The notes: generated by a model not told the origin, from the letters alone. Shown: positions 25,994 through 35,552, counted from the stretch's first letter. The stretch is DNA of 64,000 bases from Chitinophaga sp. CF418 (GCF_900142925.1 NZ_FRCN01000005.1:62001-126000); one strand, 5' to 3'. Translations and numbers: made by a program.

Positions 25994-27439
25994 ATGAGCC
26001 TGCCAACATTATTGGAACAATACGACTATGCCACCGGCATCTGGGATGAAATGTGCGACCGGCAGCAGATCAGGGAGCAATACAGCAAGGTCATTGCCAC
26101 TCTTAAGCAGTTCAATGTCAGTGATCTGCAACAGAAAGACAGACTGGCCGGCGAGCTTTTTATGAACCAGGGCATCACTTTCACCGTCTATAGTGAGGAT
26201 GCCGGGATTGAACGCATTTTCCCCTTTGACATTATTCCCCGCATTATTACAGGACAGGAATGGGATCATATAGAAGCGGGTATCAAACAGCGTCTGAAAG
26301 CGCTCAATCTGTTCCTGAAAGACATTTATAACGAGCAGCAGATCCTGAAAGATAACATCGTGCCGGCCTCCCTGATTGCTTCCTGCCCCCATTATACCCG
26401 GGAGGTATTTGGTATTAAGGTGCCTCATGATGTTTATGTACATATTTCCGGAATAGACCTGATCCGTGGGGAAGATGGTCTCTTTTATGTACTGGAAGAC
26501 AACCTGCGCACCCCATCGGGCGTCAGTTATATGTTGGAGAACCGGGAAGTGACCAAAAGGATCTTTCCTGAACTGCTGGCTGCCAGTCATGTGAGACGGG
26601 TCAGTAACTACCCTCTCATGCTACATGAAATACTGCTGCAGATGGGCCCCGGACAGCTGTCTAATCCCCTGGTGGTATTGCTGACACCCGGTATCTATAA
26701 CTCAGCTTACTACGAACATACCTTCCTTGCCCGGCAGATGGGCATTCCCCTCGTGGAGGGAAGAGACCTGGTGGTGAACAATCATAAGGTGTATATGAAA
26801 ACGACCAACGGCCTGGAACAGGTGCATGTAATCTACCGCCGTATTGACGATGAATTCCTTGATCCGCTGATGTTCCGTCCTGATAGTGCGCTGGGTATTC
26901 CGGGACTGATGAGTGCTTACCGTATGGGCAATGTCGCCATTGTGAATGCAGTAGGGAATGGTGTTGCTGATGATAAAGCCGTATATGCCTATGTTCCTGC
27001 GATGATCCGGTATTACCTTAATGAAGAGCCGATCCTTCCCAATGTGCCCACTTACGAACTGAGCGATCCTGATGCCCGGCAGTATGTGTTTGACAACTAT
27101 ACACAGATGGTCATCAAAAGAACGAACCAGTCAGGAGGCTATGGTATGGTCATGGGCAACAAGGTAGCCCCCGAAGAATGGACCAGGGCGAAAGCTGCCA
27201 TTGAAGCAGAACCACGCAGCTTTATTGCACAGCCTATCATTAAACTGTCTACCGTTCCCTGTTTTATAGACGGTACTTTCCAGGCAAGACATGTGGACCT
27301 CCGTCCTTATGCCCTTTGCGGCCCGCAGGGTGTGCAGATAGTACCGGGGGGACTTACAAGAGTTGCGCTCCGCAAAGATTCCCTGATCGTCAATTCCTCA
27401 CAGGGAGGCGGTAGTAAAGATACCTGGGTTATAGATTGA
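25994..27439 (+). CDS. Circularly permuted ATP-grasp protein (DUF404/DUF407 type)
   Basis: 481 residues, the full length of the family. Recognisable segments are FPFDIIPRIITGQEWDHIEA, FYVLEDNLRTPSGVSYMLEN (ATP/Mg-binding part), VHVIYRRIDDEFLDP and the Gly-rich KRTNQSGGYGMVMG. It ends RKDSLIVNSSQGGGSKDTW. Such proteins are predicted to form amide or peptide bonds using ATP. It is the first gene of a three-gene operon with an alpha-E protein (22 bases later) and a transglutaminase-like protein. This trio is conserved across many bacteria and is predicted to build or trim a small peptide-like product; the product is not known. No signal peptide, so cytoplasmic. Confidence 0.9.
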   Translation: MSLPTLLEQYDYATGIWDEMCDRQQIREQYSKVIATLKQFNVSDLQQKDRLAGELFMNQGITFTVYSEDAGIERIFPFDIIPRIITGQEWDHIEAGIKQRLKALNLFLKDIYNEQQILKDNIVPASLIASCPHYTREVFGIKVPHDVYVHISGIDLIRGEDGLFYVLEDNLRTPSGVSYMLENREVTKRIFPELLAASHVRRVSNYPLMLHEILLQMGPGQLSNPLVVLLTPGIYNSAYYEHTFLARQMGIPLVEGRDLVVNNHKVYMKTTNGLEQVHVIYRRIDDEFLDPLMFRPDSALGIPGLMSAYRMGNVAIVNAVGNGVADDKAVYAYVPAMIRYYLNEEPILPNVPTYELSDPDARQYVFDNYTQMVIKRTNQSGGYGMVMGNKVAPEEWTRAKAAIEAEPRSFIAQPIIKLSTVPCFIDGTFQARHVDLRPYALCGPQGVQIVPGGLTRVALRKDSLIVNSSQGGGSKDTWVID

Positions 27440-27461
27440 TTCACCAAACGCAATTTTATTC

Positions 27462-28403
27462 ATGCTAAGCAGGATCGCAGATTCACTATTCTGGCTGGCC
27501 CGTTATATGGAGCGAGCAGAAGGACTATTACGTGTTACGGCTACTCATAACCTTTTATCGCTCGATAAAGATGTGAACGGCCCCCTTACCTGGCGGCCTG
27601 TTCTTGAAACCTTTACCAGCACAGGCGAAGAAGAGATCAAAGCCATTGAAGGAAATACAGGCGCGGCCCTGAAGAAACTCCTGACAGACACCGCCAACAA
27701 CAACTCCCTTAAATCCATCATTGGCAAGGCCAGGGAAAATGCCCGCGGTATCCAGGACTATATTACAAAGGAAGTATGGGAGGAAGTTAACTCCTTCTAC
27801 CACCTGATCAATCAACCGGCACTGGACAACCGTCTGTCCAATTATGAAGCTGCGGATATCCTGGACCTTTTTACCAGGCATTCTGTGCTTTACACAGGCA
27901 TCACTGATATTACCATGGCCCGGGGTATTGGCTGGGGATTTATGAACCTCGGGAAATACATCGAACGCTGCCTGGAAACCATCGTGCTGACGGACAAACA
28001 ATATGCAGTCAACCAGTACAAGGTGGATGAGATCAAAGACATCATGCAGTGGCGGCATCTGTTGATGTCTCTTTCGGGCTATGAGCTCCATCTCAAAACA
28101 TACAGATCGTATCAATATACCCACGATGTACTGCACCAGGTATTATTCAATGAAGATTTTCCACATTCCGTTATATATTCGCTGGGCAGAATCGACAGGC
28201 ATCTGCAGGATGTGACCAAAGGTCATATCTCAGAAGAGAATGCAGCATTGATCAGGAACTTTGGAAGGCTGTACAGTAAAGTGAAACACCTGGAAATAGA
28301 TGATCTCAACAACCAGACGTTAAAACCTTTCCTGGCAGAGCTTCGCCATGATCTCCTGCATTTCACCAACCTGTTGAGTCAAAAATTTTTCTCCTACGCA
28401 TAA
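27462..28403 (+). CDS. Alpha-E domain protein (DUF403)
   Basis: 313 residues. An all-helical protein whose N-terminus (MLSRIADSLFWLARYMERAE) is the family signature, repeated in pattern at MNLGKYIERCLE. It has no recognised catalytic residues. It lies between the ATP-grasp gene and the transglutaminase gene, 8 bases before the latter. In other genomes it always accompanies these two, so a scaffold or helper role in the same pathway is inferred. Confidence 0.9.
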   Translation: MLSRIADSLFWLARYMERAEGLLRVTATHNLLSLDKDVNGPLTWRPVLETFTSTGEEEIKAIEGNTGAALKKLLTDTANNNSLKSIIGKARENARGIQDYITKEVWEEVNSFYHLINQPALDNRLSNYEAADILDLFTRHSVLYTGITDITMARGIGWGFMNLGKYIERCLETIVLTDKQYAVNQYKVDEIKDIMQWRHLLMSLSGYELHLKTYRSYQYTHDVLHQVLFNEDFPHSVIYSLGRIDRHLQDVTKGHISEENAALIRNFGRLYSKVKHLEIDDLNNQTLKPFLAELRHDLLHFTNLLSQKFFSYA

Positions 28404-28411
28404 CTTAGCTT

Positions 28412-29338
28412 ATGGCCATTTTCAGAATACATCATGTTACCAGGTACGAGTACGACAGACCGGTTAAAGAAAGCGTAAATGAGATCAAGATTTTTCCGTT
28501 TAAATGTCCGGAGCAGGAAATACTCCAGCACGACCTGCTGATCACAGGGCAGCCGGAAATACAGACTTTTACAGACTACTGGGGGAATAAATCCGGCAAC
28601 TTCAACCTGCTGCCCCCGCATAAGGTGCTCACCATCGAAAGTAAGCTGCTGGTGCGTACTACAGCCTCTTCACAGTTGCAGATCAATTTCCATTCTACTT
28701 TCGACCTGTTACGGGAAGAAATGAAAGGTCACCTGCTGTTACTGGAACTGGCACAACCTGATATCATAAAGACGCAGAGTGCGATCAATAATATCATCAC
28801 GGTGATAAAACAGCCAGGCAAAAGCGTGGCAGCTGTTACCGAACATTGCAGCGAATATATCTTTAAGAATTTCAAGTACCTGAAAGGGATCACCAATATA
28901 GAGACAACGGTAGATGAGATCCTGCAGCACCGGGCAGGTGTTTGCCAGGATTTTGCGCATCTCATGTTACACATCCTCCGTTCCTGCGGCATTCCCTGCC
29001 GTTATGTAAGCGGGTATATCTGTCCCAATAAGGATGGTATGCGTGGTGAAGGCGCCACCCATGCCTGGGTGGAAGCCTGGATACCCGGATATGGCTGGGC
29101 AGGCATTGACCCGACCAACAATATCTGGGTCACCAACAAACATGTGAAACTATCTGTGGGAAGACATTTCAATGATTGCAGTCCCGTGAAAGGTACCTTC
29201 AAAGGCCCTGCGAAACAAAAGCTGTCTGTGTTCGTAGCGGTAGGCTATGAGGATGGCAATGTATTCGAAGAAACCAATGATGTACACCTGCACGGGGAGG
29301 TAGAAACAATGGAAGACAATTCGGGAGGGCAGCAGTAA
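28412..29338 (+). CDS. Transglutaminase-like cysteine protease/ligase
   Basis: 308 residues. An N-terminal beta domain (FRIHHVTRYEYDRPV) of the bacterial transglutaminase-N type is followed by the catalytic core. The triad is visible as Cys178 (RAGVCQDFAHLM), His217 (GATHAWVEAW) and Asp233 (GIDPTNN). There is no signal peptide. It is the last gene of the ATP-grasp / alpha-E operon and ends 1 base from the convergent permease gene. Predicted to hydrolyse or transfer amide bonds on the product of the ATP-grasp enzyme. Confidence 0.9.
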   Translation: MAIFRIHHVTRYEYDRPVKESVNEIKIFPFKCPEQEILQHDLLITGQPEIQTFTDYWGNKSGNFNLLPPHKVLTIESKLLVRTTASSQLQINFHSTFDLLREEMKGHLLLLELAQPDIIKTQSAINNIITVIKQPGKSVAAVTEHCSEYIFKNFKYLKGITNIETTVDEILQHRAGVCQDFAHLMLHILRSCGIPCRYVSGYICPNKDGMRGEGATHAWVEAWIPGYGWAGIDPTNNIWVTNKHVKLSVGRHFNDCSPVKGTFKGPAKQKLSVFVAVGYEDGNVFEETNDVHLHGEVETMEDNSGGQQ

Positions 29339-29339
29339 G

Positions 29340-30746
29340 TCAGGACTTATTCCGCCATACAAAATAATAAACAGGTATTCCCAGCAATACAATGCCCAAT
29401 CCGGGCCAGGTATACATAGGTTTATAAACCAATAGTGCCAGGCAAATAATGGCGGCGGACACTATGTACAACAAAGGCAGTACAGGATATCCAAACGCCT
29501 TGTATGGCCTTGGTAAATCGGGTCTGGTACGACGCAACCTGAAGATACCGGCAATGGTCAGAATGTAAAAGATCAGCACTACAAAGATCACATAGTCCAG
29601 CAGCTGCCCATATTTGCCGCTGAGGCACAATACGGATGCCCAGATGCATTGTATCCACAGCGCCTTTCCGGGAACCGCGTTTTTGTTCAGGGTGGCCAGT
29701 TGTTTGAAGAATACTCCATCCTTTGCCATGGTATAACAAACCCTGGCGCCAGACAGGATAAGCCCGTTGTTACAACCAAAAGTGGAGACCATCAGCAGAC
29801 CTGCGATAATGTAGGTACCCCTGGTACCGAATATCTTTACAGCTGCGGCTACTCCTACCCTTTCATTCTCCGCAAAGGCAATTTCCTTCAGTGGTAATAC
29901 TCCCAGGTACACCAGATTGGTAGCCACATAGATAACAGTAACGATGAGCGTACCGAGAAACAGGCTTCTGCCGATATTACGTTCAGGATTCTTGATCTCT
30001 CCGGCGATGAAGGTTACATTATTCCAGGAATCGCTGCTGAACAAACTACCTACCATACTTCCTGCAATAGCGCCCAATGCTGCCAGACCAACGTACGGCA
30101 TCAGTGTATCTGTATGTTCCGTCATTTTGCGAAACTCAAAGCCTGTCTGCCAGTTGGCATCCCATACACCTTTATCCGCCGCAAAACATCCGAATAAGAT
30201 CAATGCCAGCAGCGCAGCGATCTTAGCCAGGGTAAATCCTGTCTGTATCAGCTTCCCTTCCTTCACCCCCAGGGTATTGATAAAAGTCAGCAATACGATA
30301 AGGAGAATGGAAGTGATCTGGGCTGCTGATATTTGTATGAATGATAGATCAACGAGGATATTCTTTTCACTCAGCACCGGAAAAAGATAGGCGGAGAACT
30401 TAGCGAAAGCTACTCCCACTGCTGCAATGGAGCCAGCCTGTATCACCGTGAAGAAGCTCCACCCGAAGAGGAAGCCGGTTAGCCGGTTAAAAGCTTCTCT
30501 GAGATAAACGTATTGTCCTCCGGCCTGCGGGAACATCGCGCTTAGTTCTCCGTAGCTCAATGCGGCGGTCAGCGTAAGAATACCGGTGATGATCCATATC
30601 AGTATCAGCCAGCCGGCAGAGCCGACATTACGGGTGATGTCTGCACTTACCAGGAAGATGCCGGAACCTATCATGGAGCCGGCTACAATCATTGTAGCAT
30701 CCAGCAGTCCGAAGGACCGCTGGAAAGATTTTGGTTGATCTGACAT
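29340..30746 (-). CDS. APC-family amino-acid permease
   Basis: 468 residues with about 12 membrane segments. The first segment carries the APC signature (ATMIVAGSMIGSGIFLVSADI), followed by ALSYGELSAMFPQAGGQYVY. It starts 15 bases after the aldehyde dehydrogenase gene and is probably the last gene of that operon. The resemblance is to the LAT-like/serine-threonine exchanger branch. With the enzymes upstream, uptake of hydroxyproline or a related amino acid is inferred; the substrate is not shown by sequence. Confidence 0.85.
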   Translation of the reverse strand: MSDQPKSFQRSFGLLDATMIVAGSMIGSGIFLVSADITRNVGSAGWLILIWIITGILTLTAALSYGELSAMFPQAGGQYVYLREAFNRLTGFLFGWSFFTVIQAGSIAAVGVAFAKFSAYLFPVLSEKNILVDLSFIQISAAQITSILLIVLLTFINTLGVKEGKLIQTGFTLAKIAALLALILFGCFAADKGVWDANWQTGFEFRKMTEHTDTLMPYVGLAALGAIAGSMVGSLFSSDSWNNVTFIAGEIKNPERNIGRSLFLGTLIVTVIYVATNLVYLGVLPLKEIAFAENERVGVAAAVKIFGTRGTYIIAGLLMVSTFGCNNGLILSGARVCYTMAKDGVFFKQLATLNKNAVPGKALWIQCIWASVLCLSGKYGQLLDYVIFVVLIFYILTIAGIFRLRRTRPDLPRPYKAFGYPVLPLLYIVSAAIICLALLVYKPMYTWPGLGIVLLGIPVYYFVWRNKS

Positions 30747-30761
30747 ATTGGGTATAATGGT

Positions 30762-32210
30762 TTATCTCGTAAACTGATTGTCTATCTGCCGCCATATACC
30801 CAGAGGGTTTGCGGCCTTCAGCGCATCGGGTAACATATCGTCCGGGAAGTTCTGGTAGCATACCGGTCTTACCCAACGACGGATAGCGCCTGTGCCTACT
30901 GAGGTAAAACGCTGGTCTGTAGTGGCCGGGAATGGTCCACCATGTACCATGGCGGCACATACTTCCACACCAGTGGGCGGGTTGTTTAAAATAACACGGC
31001 CTGCCAGTGTAGATTGTACAGCGATCACGTCTTTCCATTGAGCAGTATCGGCGGCAGTACCTACGATCGTGGTGGTCAGCTGTCCATGCAGGCTTTTTAG
31101 TACTGCCAGCAGTTCAGCTTTATCTTCACACACTACCAGCAATGAAAAGGGACCGAATAACTCTTCCTTCAGATGTGGATTGGCCAGGAAGGTTTTGGCC
31201 GTAGTACGAGCCAGCGCCGGCCATGCTTCCATATCCGCGGGAGCGGCAGATTCATTTACCAGCACAACATCCTGTTGGGCAAGCATATGTGTGCGGCCTT
31301 TACCATACGATTCACAGATGCCTTTGTGTAACATCTTCTGCGGAGCAACTGCGGCAATTGCATTGCCCAGTAAGCCGGCGAAGTTGTCCAGGGCAGCACT
31401 CTTCAAACCGATCAGCAGACCGGGATTGGTACAGAACTGTCCCATGCCCAGCGTAACGGAACCAGCGAAGGTTTGCGCCAGTTGTTCCGCCTGTGTAGCC
31501 AGTGCATCGGGATAAAAAACAACCGGATTAATGCTGCTCATTTCTGCGAATACCGGGATAGGTACTTCACGCGCTGCAGCATAGCTCAACAAGGCTTTTC
31601 CTCCCTGTAAAGAGCCTGTAAACCCAACGCCTGTGGTTTGCGGGTGCACTACCAGTGCTTTACCTACAGCATTCCCTTCGCCGGTAACATGCTGCACGGT
31701 AAATTCCGGCATACCACTTTTAGTGATGGCTTTTTGCATTGCTTCAAATACCAACAGGGAGGTACGCGGATGTGCAGGGTGTCCTTTCACCACAACAGTA
31801 GCCCCGGCAGCCAGTGCGCTGGCGGTATCACCACCGGCAGTAGAGAATGCAAAAGGGAAATTGCTGGCGCCAAACACCACTACCGGACCAGCAGGTACCA
31901 ACATTCTGCGGAGGTCCGGCTTTGCGGGCGTACTATCCGGCTTTGCCGTATCGATAACAGCTTCCACCCAGCTGCCTTCTTTTATGAGATTGGCAAAAAG
32001 CTGTAACTGACTGGTAGTACGGGTGATCTCGCCATTGAGCCTTGCAGCAGGCAGATTGGTTTCTGCCTGCGCTGCTTCTACCAGCGTATCCCTTACTAAT
32101 GCTATTTCCGAAGCGATCGTTTCCAGGAATGCAGCGCGTACTGAAGGGGTTACCTCTTTGTACTGCGCAAACGCCTGTGCTGACCGCTGCATGACATCGT
32201 CTATCTGCAT
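30762..32210 (-). CDS. Alpha-ketoglutarate semialdehyde (2,5-dioxovalerate) dehydrogenase
   Basis: 482 residues, an aldehyde dehydrogenase of the NADP-dependent KGSADH branch. Visible residues are Asn117 (GASNFPFAFS), the general base Glu223 (PVFAEMSS) and catalytic Cys260 (GMGQFCTNPG), plus the NADP-contacting VVKGHPAHP loop typical of this branch. It would oxidise 2,5-dioxopentanoate to 2-oxoglutarate, the last step of L-hydroxyproline and of some pentose or sugar-acid pathways. It lies 21 bases after a DHDPS-family gene and 15 before an amino-acid permease. The context favours hydroxyproline over sugar acids. Confidence 0.88.
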   Translation of the reverse strand: MQIDDVMQRSAQAFAQYKEVTPSVRAAFLETIASEIALVRDTLVEAAQAETNLPAARLNGEITRTTSQLQLFANLIKEGSWVEAVIDTAKPDSTPAKPDLRRMLVPAGPVVVFGASNFPFAFSTAGGDTASALAAGATVVVKGHPAHPRTSLLVFEAMQKAITKSGMPEFTVQHVTGEGNAVGKALVVHPQTTGVGFTGSLQGGKALLSYAAAREVPIPVFAEMSSINPVVFYPDALATQAEQLAQTFAGSVTLGMGQFCTNPGLLIGLKSAALDNFAGLLGNAIAAVAPQKMLHKGICESYGKGRTHMLAQQDVVLVNESAAPADMEAWPALARTTAKTFLANPHLKEELFGPFSLLVVCEDKAELLAVLKSLHGQLTTTIVGTAADTAQWKDVIAVQSTLAGRVILNNPPTGVEVCAAMVHGGPFPATTDQRFTSVGTGAIRRWVRPVCYQNFPDDMLPDALKAANPLGIWRQIDNQFTR

Positions 32211-32231
32211 GGTGCTGTTTAAGTCTTGTAA

Positions 32232-33146
32232 TTATAGTGAAAGATAATCAGGTAATGTAGGTCTGCAGGCAATAGCAGTGTCTATCACCTTTAAGATCCT
32301 TTCCCTTTCTGCGCCTACCAGTTGGAGACGGGGAGCTCTTACTGTTTCACTACCCAGTCCTGCCTGTTGTTCTGCCAGTTTGATATACTGTACCAGCTTC
32401 GCATGCAGGTCCAGTTCCAGCAATGGCAGGAACCAGCGGTAAATAGCCAGTGCCTCTGCGGTGCGTCCTGCTTTTGTCAGTTTATAGATAGCCACTGTTT
32501 CTGCCGGGAAAGCACATACCAGTCCGCCAACCCAGCCTTTTGCGCCCAGGATCATTTCTTCCATAGCTAGTGTGTCTACACCGCACAGAATGCTGAAGCG
32601 ATCGCCAAAACGGCTGATCATACGGGTCACGTTAGATACATCTCTGGTAGATTCCTTTACAGCCTGAATGTTGCTGTACTGCTGCAGCTGATCGAAGATA
32701 TCCAGTGTAACTTCCACTTTATAGTCCACCGGATTGTTATAGATCATGATGGGTAATTCTGTGGATGCGGCTATTGCTTTAAAGTATTCCGCTGTTTCGC
32801 GTTCATCGCTTTTGTAACGCATAGGAGGTAATAACATCAGTCCTTTCGCGCCCCATGATGCTGCCAGCTTTGCCTGTCTGATGGCTTCACTGGTAGAGCC
32901 TTCTGCGATGTTCATGACAACCGGGATCTTTCCCGCTACCTGCTCCACTGCATATTTCGTGAGTGTTTCTTTTTCAGCAGTAGTAATGACACTGGCTTCC
33001 CCGAGAGAACCGCCTAAGATAACCCCATCAATACCAGCCTTTATCTGGGCTTGCAGGTTCTTTCCGAACAACGGCAGGTCCAGTTCATCAGCGGCTGTAA
33101 ATTTTGTAGTAAATGCAGGAAATATTCCTTTCCATTCAATAGCCAT
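32232..33146 (-). CDS. DHDPS/NAL-family lyase, probable pyrroline-hydroxy-carboxylate deaminase
   Basis: About 304 residues from the ATG at 33146; an upstream in-frame TTG at 33167 would add 7. A TIM barrel of the dihydrodipicolinate synthase family has GGSLGEASVIT in place of the usual GTTGE, Tyr in IMIYNNPVDY and the Schiff-base Lys in AVKES (residues 143 and 171 counted from the TTG). Next to KGSADH such a protein is either 1-pyrroline-4-hydroxy-2-carboxylate deaminase (hydroxyproline pathway) or a keto-deoxy-sugar-acid dehydratase; both make 2,5-dioxopentanoate. True DapA is unlikely in this setting. First gene of the operon, divergent from an AraC regulator. Confidence 0.85.
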   Translation of the reverse strand: MAIEWKGIFPAFTTKFTAADELDLPLFGKNLQAQIKAGIDGVILGGSLGEASVITTAEKETLTKYAVEQVAGKIPVVMNIAEGSTSEAIRQAKLAASWGAKGLMLLPPMRYKSDERETAEYFKAIAASTELPIMIYNNPVDYKVEVTLDIFDQLQQYSNIQAVKESTRDVSNVTRMISRFGDRFSILCGVDTLAMEEMILGAKGWVGGLVCAFPAETVAIYKLTKAGRTAEALAIYRWFLPLLELDLHAKLVQYIKLAEQQAGLGSETVRAPRLQLVGAERERILKVIDTAIACRPTLPDYLSL

Positions 33147-33483
33147 AGAAGAACAATTTTTTTTCAAAAGTATCAGAAACAGGGAAAGAGAGCCTACCTG
33201 ATAGTAATCAATTATTAGCCGATATTAACCTCTTTTATATCCTTAGCAGCATCATACAGATGGAGTTAACCTTTTTTTCACCGGTAATTTTATTTTTTTG
33301 CTGAATCCGGGTTAAAATTTGTAATATTGGGTGATCAGTAAAATAATTGTACGATTCACACTAATTAGTGTCAGGACAATCAACCAACATAAATTGCAAT
33401 TGCCGCGTAGAAGAATTTAAACACCTGTAATCACATTTCTGCAAGGGCCAACAACTTGCTATGACTTTATAAAATGCTAACAG
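33147..33483. other. Divergent control region of the hydroxyproline-like operon
   Basis: 337 AT-rich bases between the DHDPS-family gene and the AraC gene. No reading frame was seen. It contains the palindrome at 33358-33371. T-rich runs (ccttttttttcacc, attttatttttttgctg) lie in the middle. Confidence 0.6.
33358..33371. promoter_or_regulatory. Perfect 14-bp palindrome acactaattagtgt
   Basis: Lies 113 bases before the AraC start and about 210 before the divergent enzyme operon. Candidate operator for the divergent pair. Confidence 0.4.
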
Positions 33484-34359
33484 ATGAAAGTGCTACAGTT
33501 TACCATACCTGTTCCGCTGGACAAGTCCATCATTGTGCAGAAAGACGTGCTGCCATATTTTTATCCTCATCTGCACAGGCACCAGGAAATTCAGTTGACC
33601 TGGATACAGCAGGGAGAAGGCACCCTCGTTGCTGACAACAACATGCATGCTTTCCGTCCTAACGAGATCTTCTGGTTAGGCGCCAACCAACCACATATCT
33701 TCAAAAGTGAAGCATCTTATTTTCAGCCCAAGAGCCGTAAGAAGATCGTAGCCCTGGTTATTTTCTTTAATCCGGATGGTGAGCTGGCAGGGTTCTTCAA
33801 TCTGCCGGAGATCAAGATGCTGAAGAACTTTATTCAGCAGCACCAGTCAGGTTTTAAAGTACCGCAGGAACATGCTACGGAAATATCCAGCCGTATGCTG
33901 AAAGTGACAAACAGTTCAGGCACGGAACAATTACTGCAGTTTGTGGAACTGTTAAAGCAATTGTCGTCCTACCAGGACATCACACCGCTGGCTTCCGGTC
34001 AGAAGACACAGCTTGTCAGTGAGCATGAAGGCATCCGTATCGGTCATATTTACAACTATATCATGCATAACTATGATCAGCCCATCACGCTGGAAGATGC
34101 CGCCAAACAGGCTCATATGACGCCACAGGCGTTCTGCAGGTTCTTTAAGAAGCATACCCTGCATACATTTGTATCTTTCCTGAATGAGGTACGTATCAAT
34201 GAGGCATGTAAAAAACTGACGGACGGTACTTACGATAATATTGCCACCGTGGCATATACCTGTGGGTTCAACAGCATTACCAATTTTAACCGGGTATTTA
34301 AGACGGTGACCAATAAGTCGCCCAGTGAATATATGAACAGTTATTTCCAGAGCGTTTAG
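33484..34359 (+). CDS. AraC-family regulator with cupin sensor domain
   Basis: 291 residues. The N-terminal cupin fold (YPHLHRHQEIQLTWIQQGEG, then FRPNEIFWLGANQPHIF) binds the inducer. The C-terminal pair of helix-turn-helices (about 190-288) has ITLEDAAKQAHMTPQAFCRFFKK and IATVAYTCGFNSITNFNRVFK. It is divergent from the DHDPS / KGSADH / permease operon and most likely its activator. Confidence 0.92.
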   Translation: MKVLQFTIPVPLDKSIIVQKDVLPYFYPHLHRHQEIQLTWIQQGEGTLVADNNMHAFRPNEIFWLGANQPHIFKSEASYFQPKSRKKIVALVIFFNPDGELAGFFNLPEIKMLKNFIQQHQSGFKVPQEHATEISSRMLKVTNSSGTEQLLQFVELLKQLSSYQDITPLASGQKTQLVSEHEGIRIGHIYNYIMHNYDQPITLEDAAKQAHMTPQAFCRFFKKHTLHTFVSFLNEVRINEACKKLTDGTYDNIATVAYTCGFNSITNFNRVFKTVTNKSPSEYMNSYFQSV

Positions 34360-34433
34360 CAGGGCAGCACTCTCCTGCTGATCCCTCTTTCCTGCTCACT
34401 AATTAAATAGTATTGGCCAGACAGCCGGCTGGT

Positions 34434-34451
34434 TTAGTAATTTCTTACTAA
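34434..34451 (+). promoter_or_regulatory. Inverted repeat ttagtaa-tttc-ttactaa
   Basis: Perfect 7-bp arms with a 4-base spacer, 38 bases before the aldo/keto reductase start. Candidate operator. Confidence 0.35.
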
Positions 34452-34488
34452 TAACTATTATCTTGGGTTTCCAAAAAATAAATTCCAT

Positions 34489-35484
34489 ATGAGTGCTTAT
34501 GTACCTGCCGGCGATCGATATGATACTATGCTCTATAACCGCTGTGGCAAAAGCGGGATCCGTCTTCCTGCTGTTTCACTCGGCCTCTGGCATAACTTCG
34601 GTTCCATAGATAATTTTGAGGATGGTCGCCAGATAGTACGCCAGGCCTTTGACAAGGGGATCACACATTTTGACCTTGCCAATAACTATGGCCCGTTGCC
34701 CGGTTCTGCGGAAGAGAACTTTGGCGCTATCCTTCAGAAAGATTTTACAGGTTACCTGCGCGATGAGCTGGTGATCTCCACTAAAGCCGGCTACCTGATG
34801 TGGCCTGGCCCATACGGGGAATGGGGCTCCCGCAAATACGTGCTGTCCAGTCTCGATCAGAGCCTGCGCCGTATGAAGCTGGATTATGTTGACATCTTCT
34901 ACTCTCACCGTCCTGACCCGGAAACGCCTATTGAAGAAACAATGGGAGCACTGGATACCGCAGTGCGTCAGGGGAAGGCCTTATATGTAGGATTGTCCAA
35001 CTATTCTGCAGAACAAACCAAGGCAGCACTGGAAGTATTAAAATCATTAGGCACTCCCTGCCTGATCCACCAGCCCAAATACTCCATGTTCGAAAGATGG
35101 GTGGAAGGCGGACTGCTGGACGTACTGGGCGACAATGGCGTAGGATGTATCCCATTCTCTCCGCTGGCACAGGGGCTGCTGACTGACCGGTACCTGACAG
35201 GCATTCCGGAAGGTTCCAGGGCCAGCAAACCAAGCGGGTTCCTGAAAGCTGACCATATTACCGCCGACAAACTGGATAAAATCCAGCGTCTGAATGCTAT
35301 TGCACAGAAAAGAGGTCAGTCGCTGGCCCAGATGGCGCTTGCCTGGCTGCTGAAAGACAAACGTATCACTTCTGTCCTGATAGGCGCCAGCTCTGTAGCA
35401 CAGCTGGATAACAACCTGGGGGCATTGGACAAGGTACAGTTTGATGCGGCGGAACTACAGGAAATAGAAAGTATCTTAAAATAA
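34489..35484 (+). CDS. Aldo/keto reductase, L-glyceraldehyde 3-phosphate reductase type
   Basis: 331 residues, full length for the YghZ/Gpr group of AKR14. An NADPH-dependent TIM barrel. Catalytic tetrad: Asp and Tyr in FDLANNYGP, Lys in ISTKAGY, His in YSHRPDPETP. The WPGPYGEWGSRKYV stretch is characteristic of the group. C-terminal cofactor motif: SVLIGASSVAQLDNN. Reduces toxic aldehydes or methylglyoxal in relatives. Monocistronic, ending at a strong bidirectional terminator. Confidence 0.9.
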   Translation: MSAYVPAGDRYDTMLYNRCGKSGIRLPAVSLGLWHNFGSIDNFEDGRQIVRQAFDKGITHFDLANNYGPLPGSAEENFGAILQKDFTGYLRDELVISTKAGYLMWPGPYGEWGSRKYVLSSLDQSLRRMKLDYVDIFYSHRPDPETPIEETMGALDTAVRQGKALYVGLSNYSAEQTKAALEVLKSLGTPCLIHQPKYSMFERWVEGGLLDVLGDNGVGCIPFSPLAQGLLTDRYLTGIPEGSRASKPSGFLKADHITADKLDKIQRLNAIAQKRGQSLAQMALAWLLKDKRITSVLIGASSVAQLDNNLGALDKVQFDAAELQEIESILK

Positions 35485-35501
35485 TAAGGGTTCAAAAAAA
35501 G

Positions 35502-35532
35502 AAAGCCGGCTCACGCTTTGTGAGCCGGCTTT
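35502..35532. terminator. Bidirectional terminator
   Basis: 13-bp perfect stem, aaagccggctcac / gtgagccggcttt, loop gcttt, with A-run before and T-run after. It serves the reductase gene and the convergent lipoprotein gene. Confidence 0.92.
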
Positions 35533-35552
35533 TCTATTTTTAAAATAAGCTA

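Noticed and set aside
32232..33146. Annotation as dihydrodipicolinate synthase (DapA)
   Set aside because: The GTTGE motif is replaced by GGSLGE and the gene lies with KGSADH and a permease, so a catabolic lyase is far more likely.
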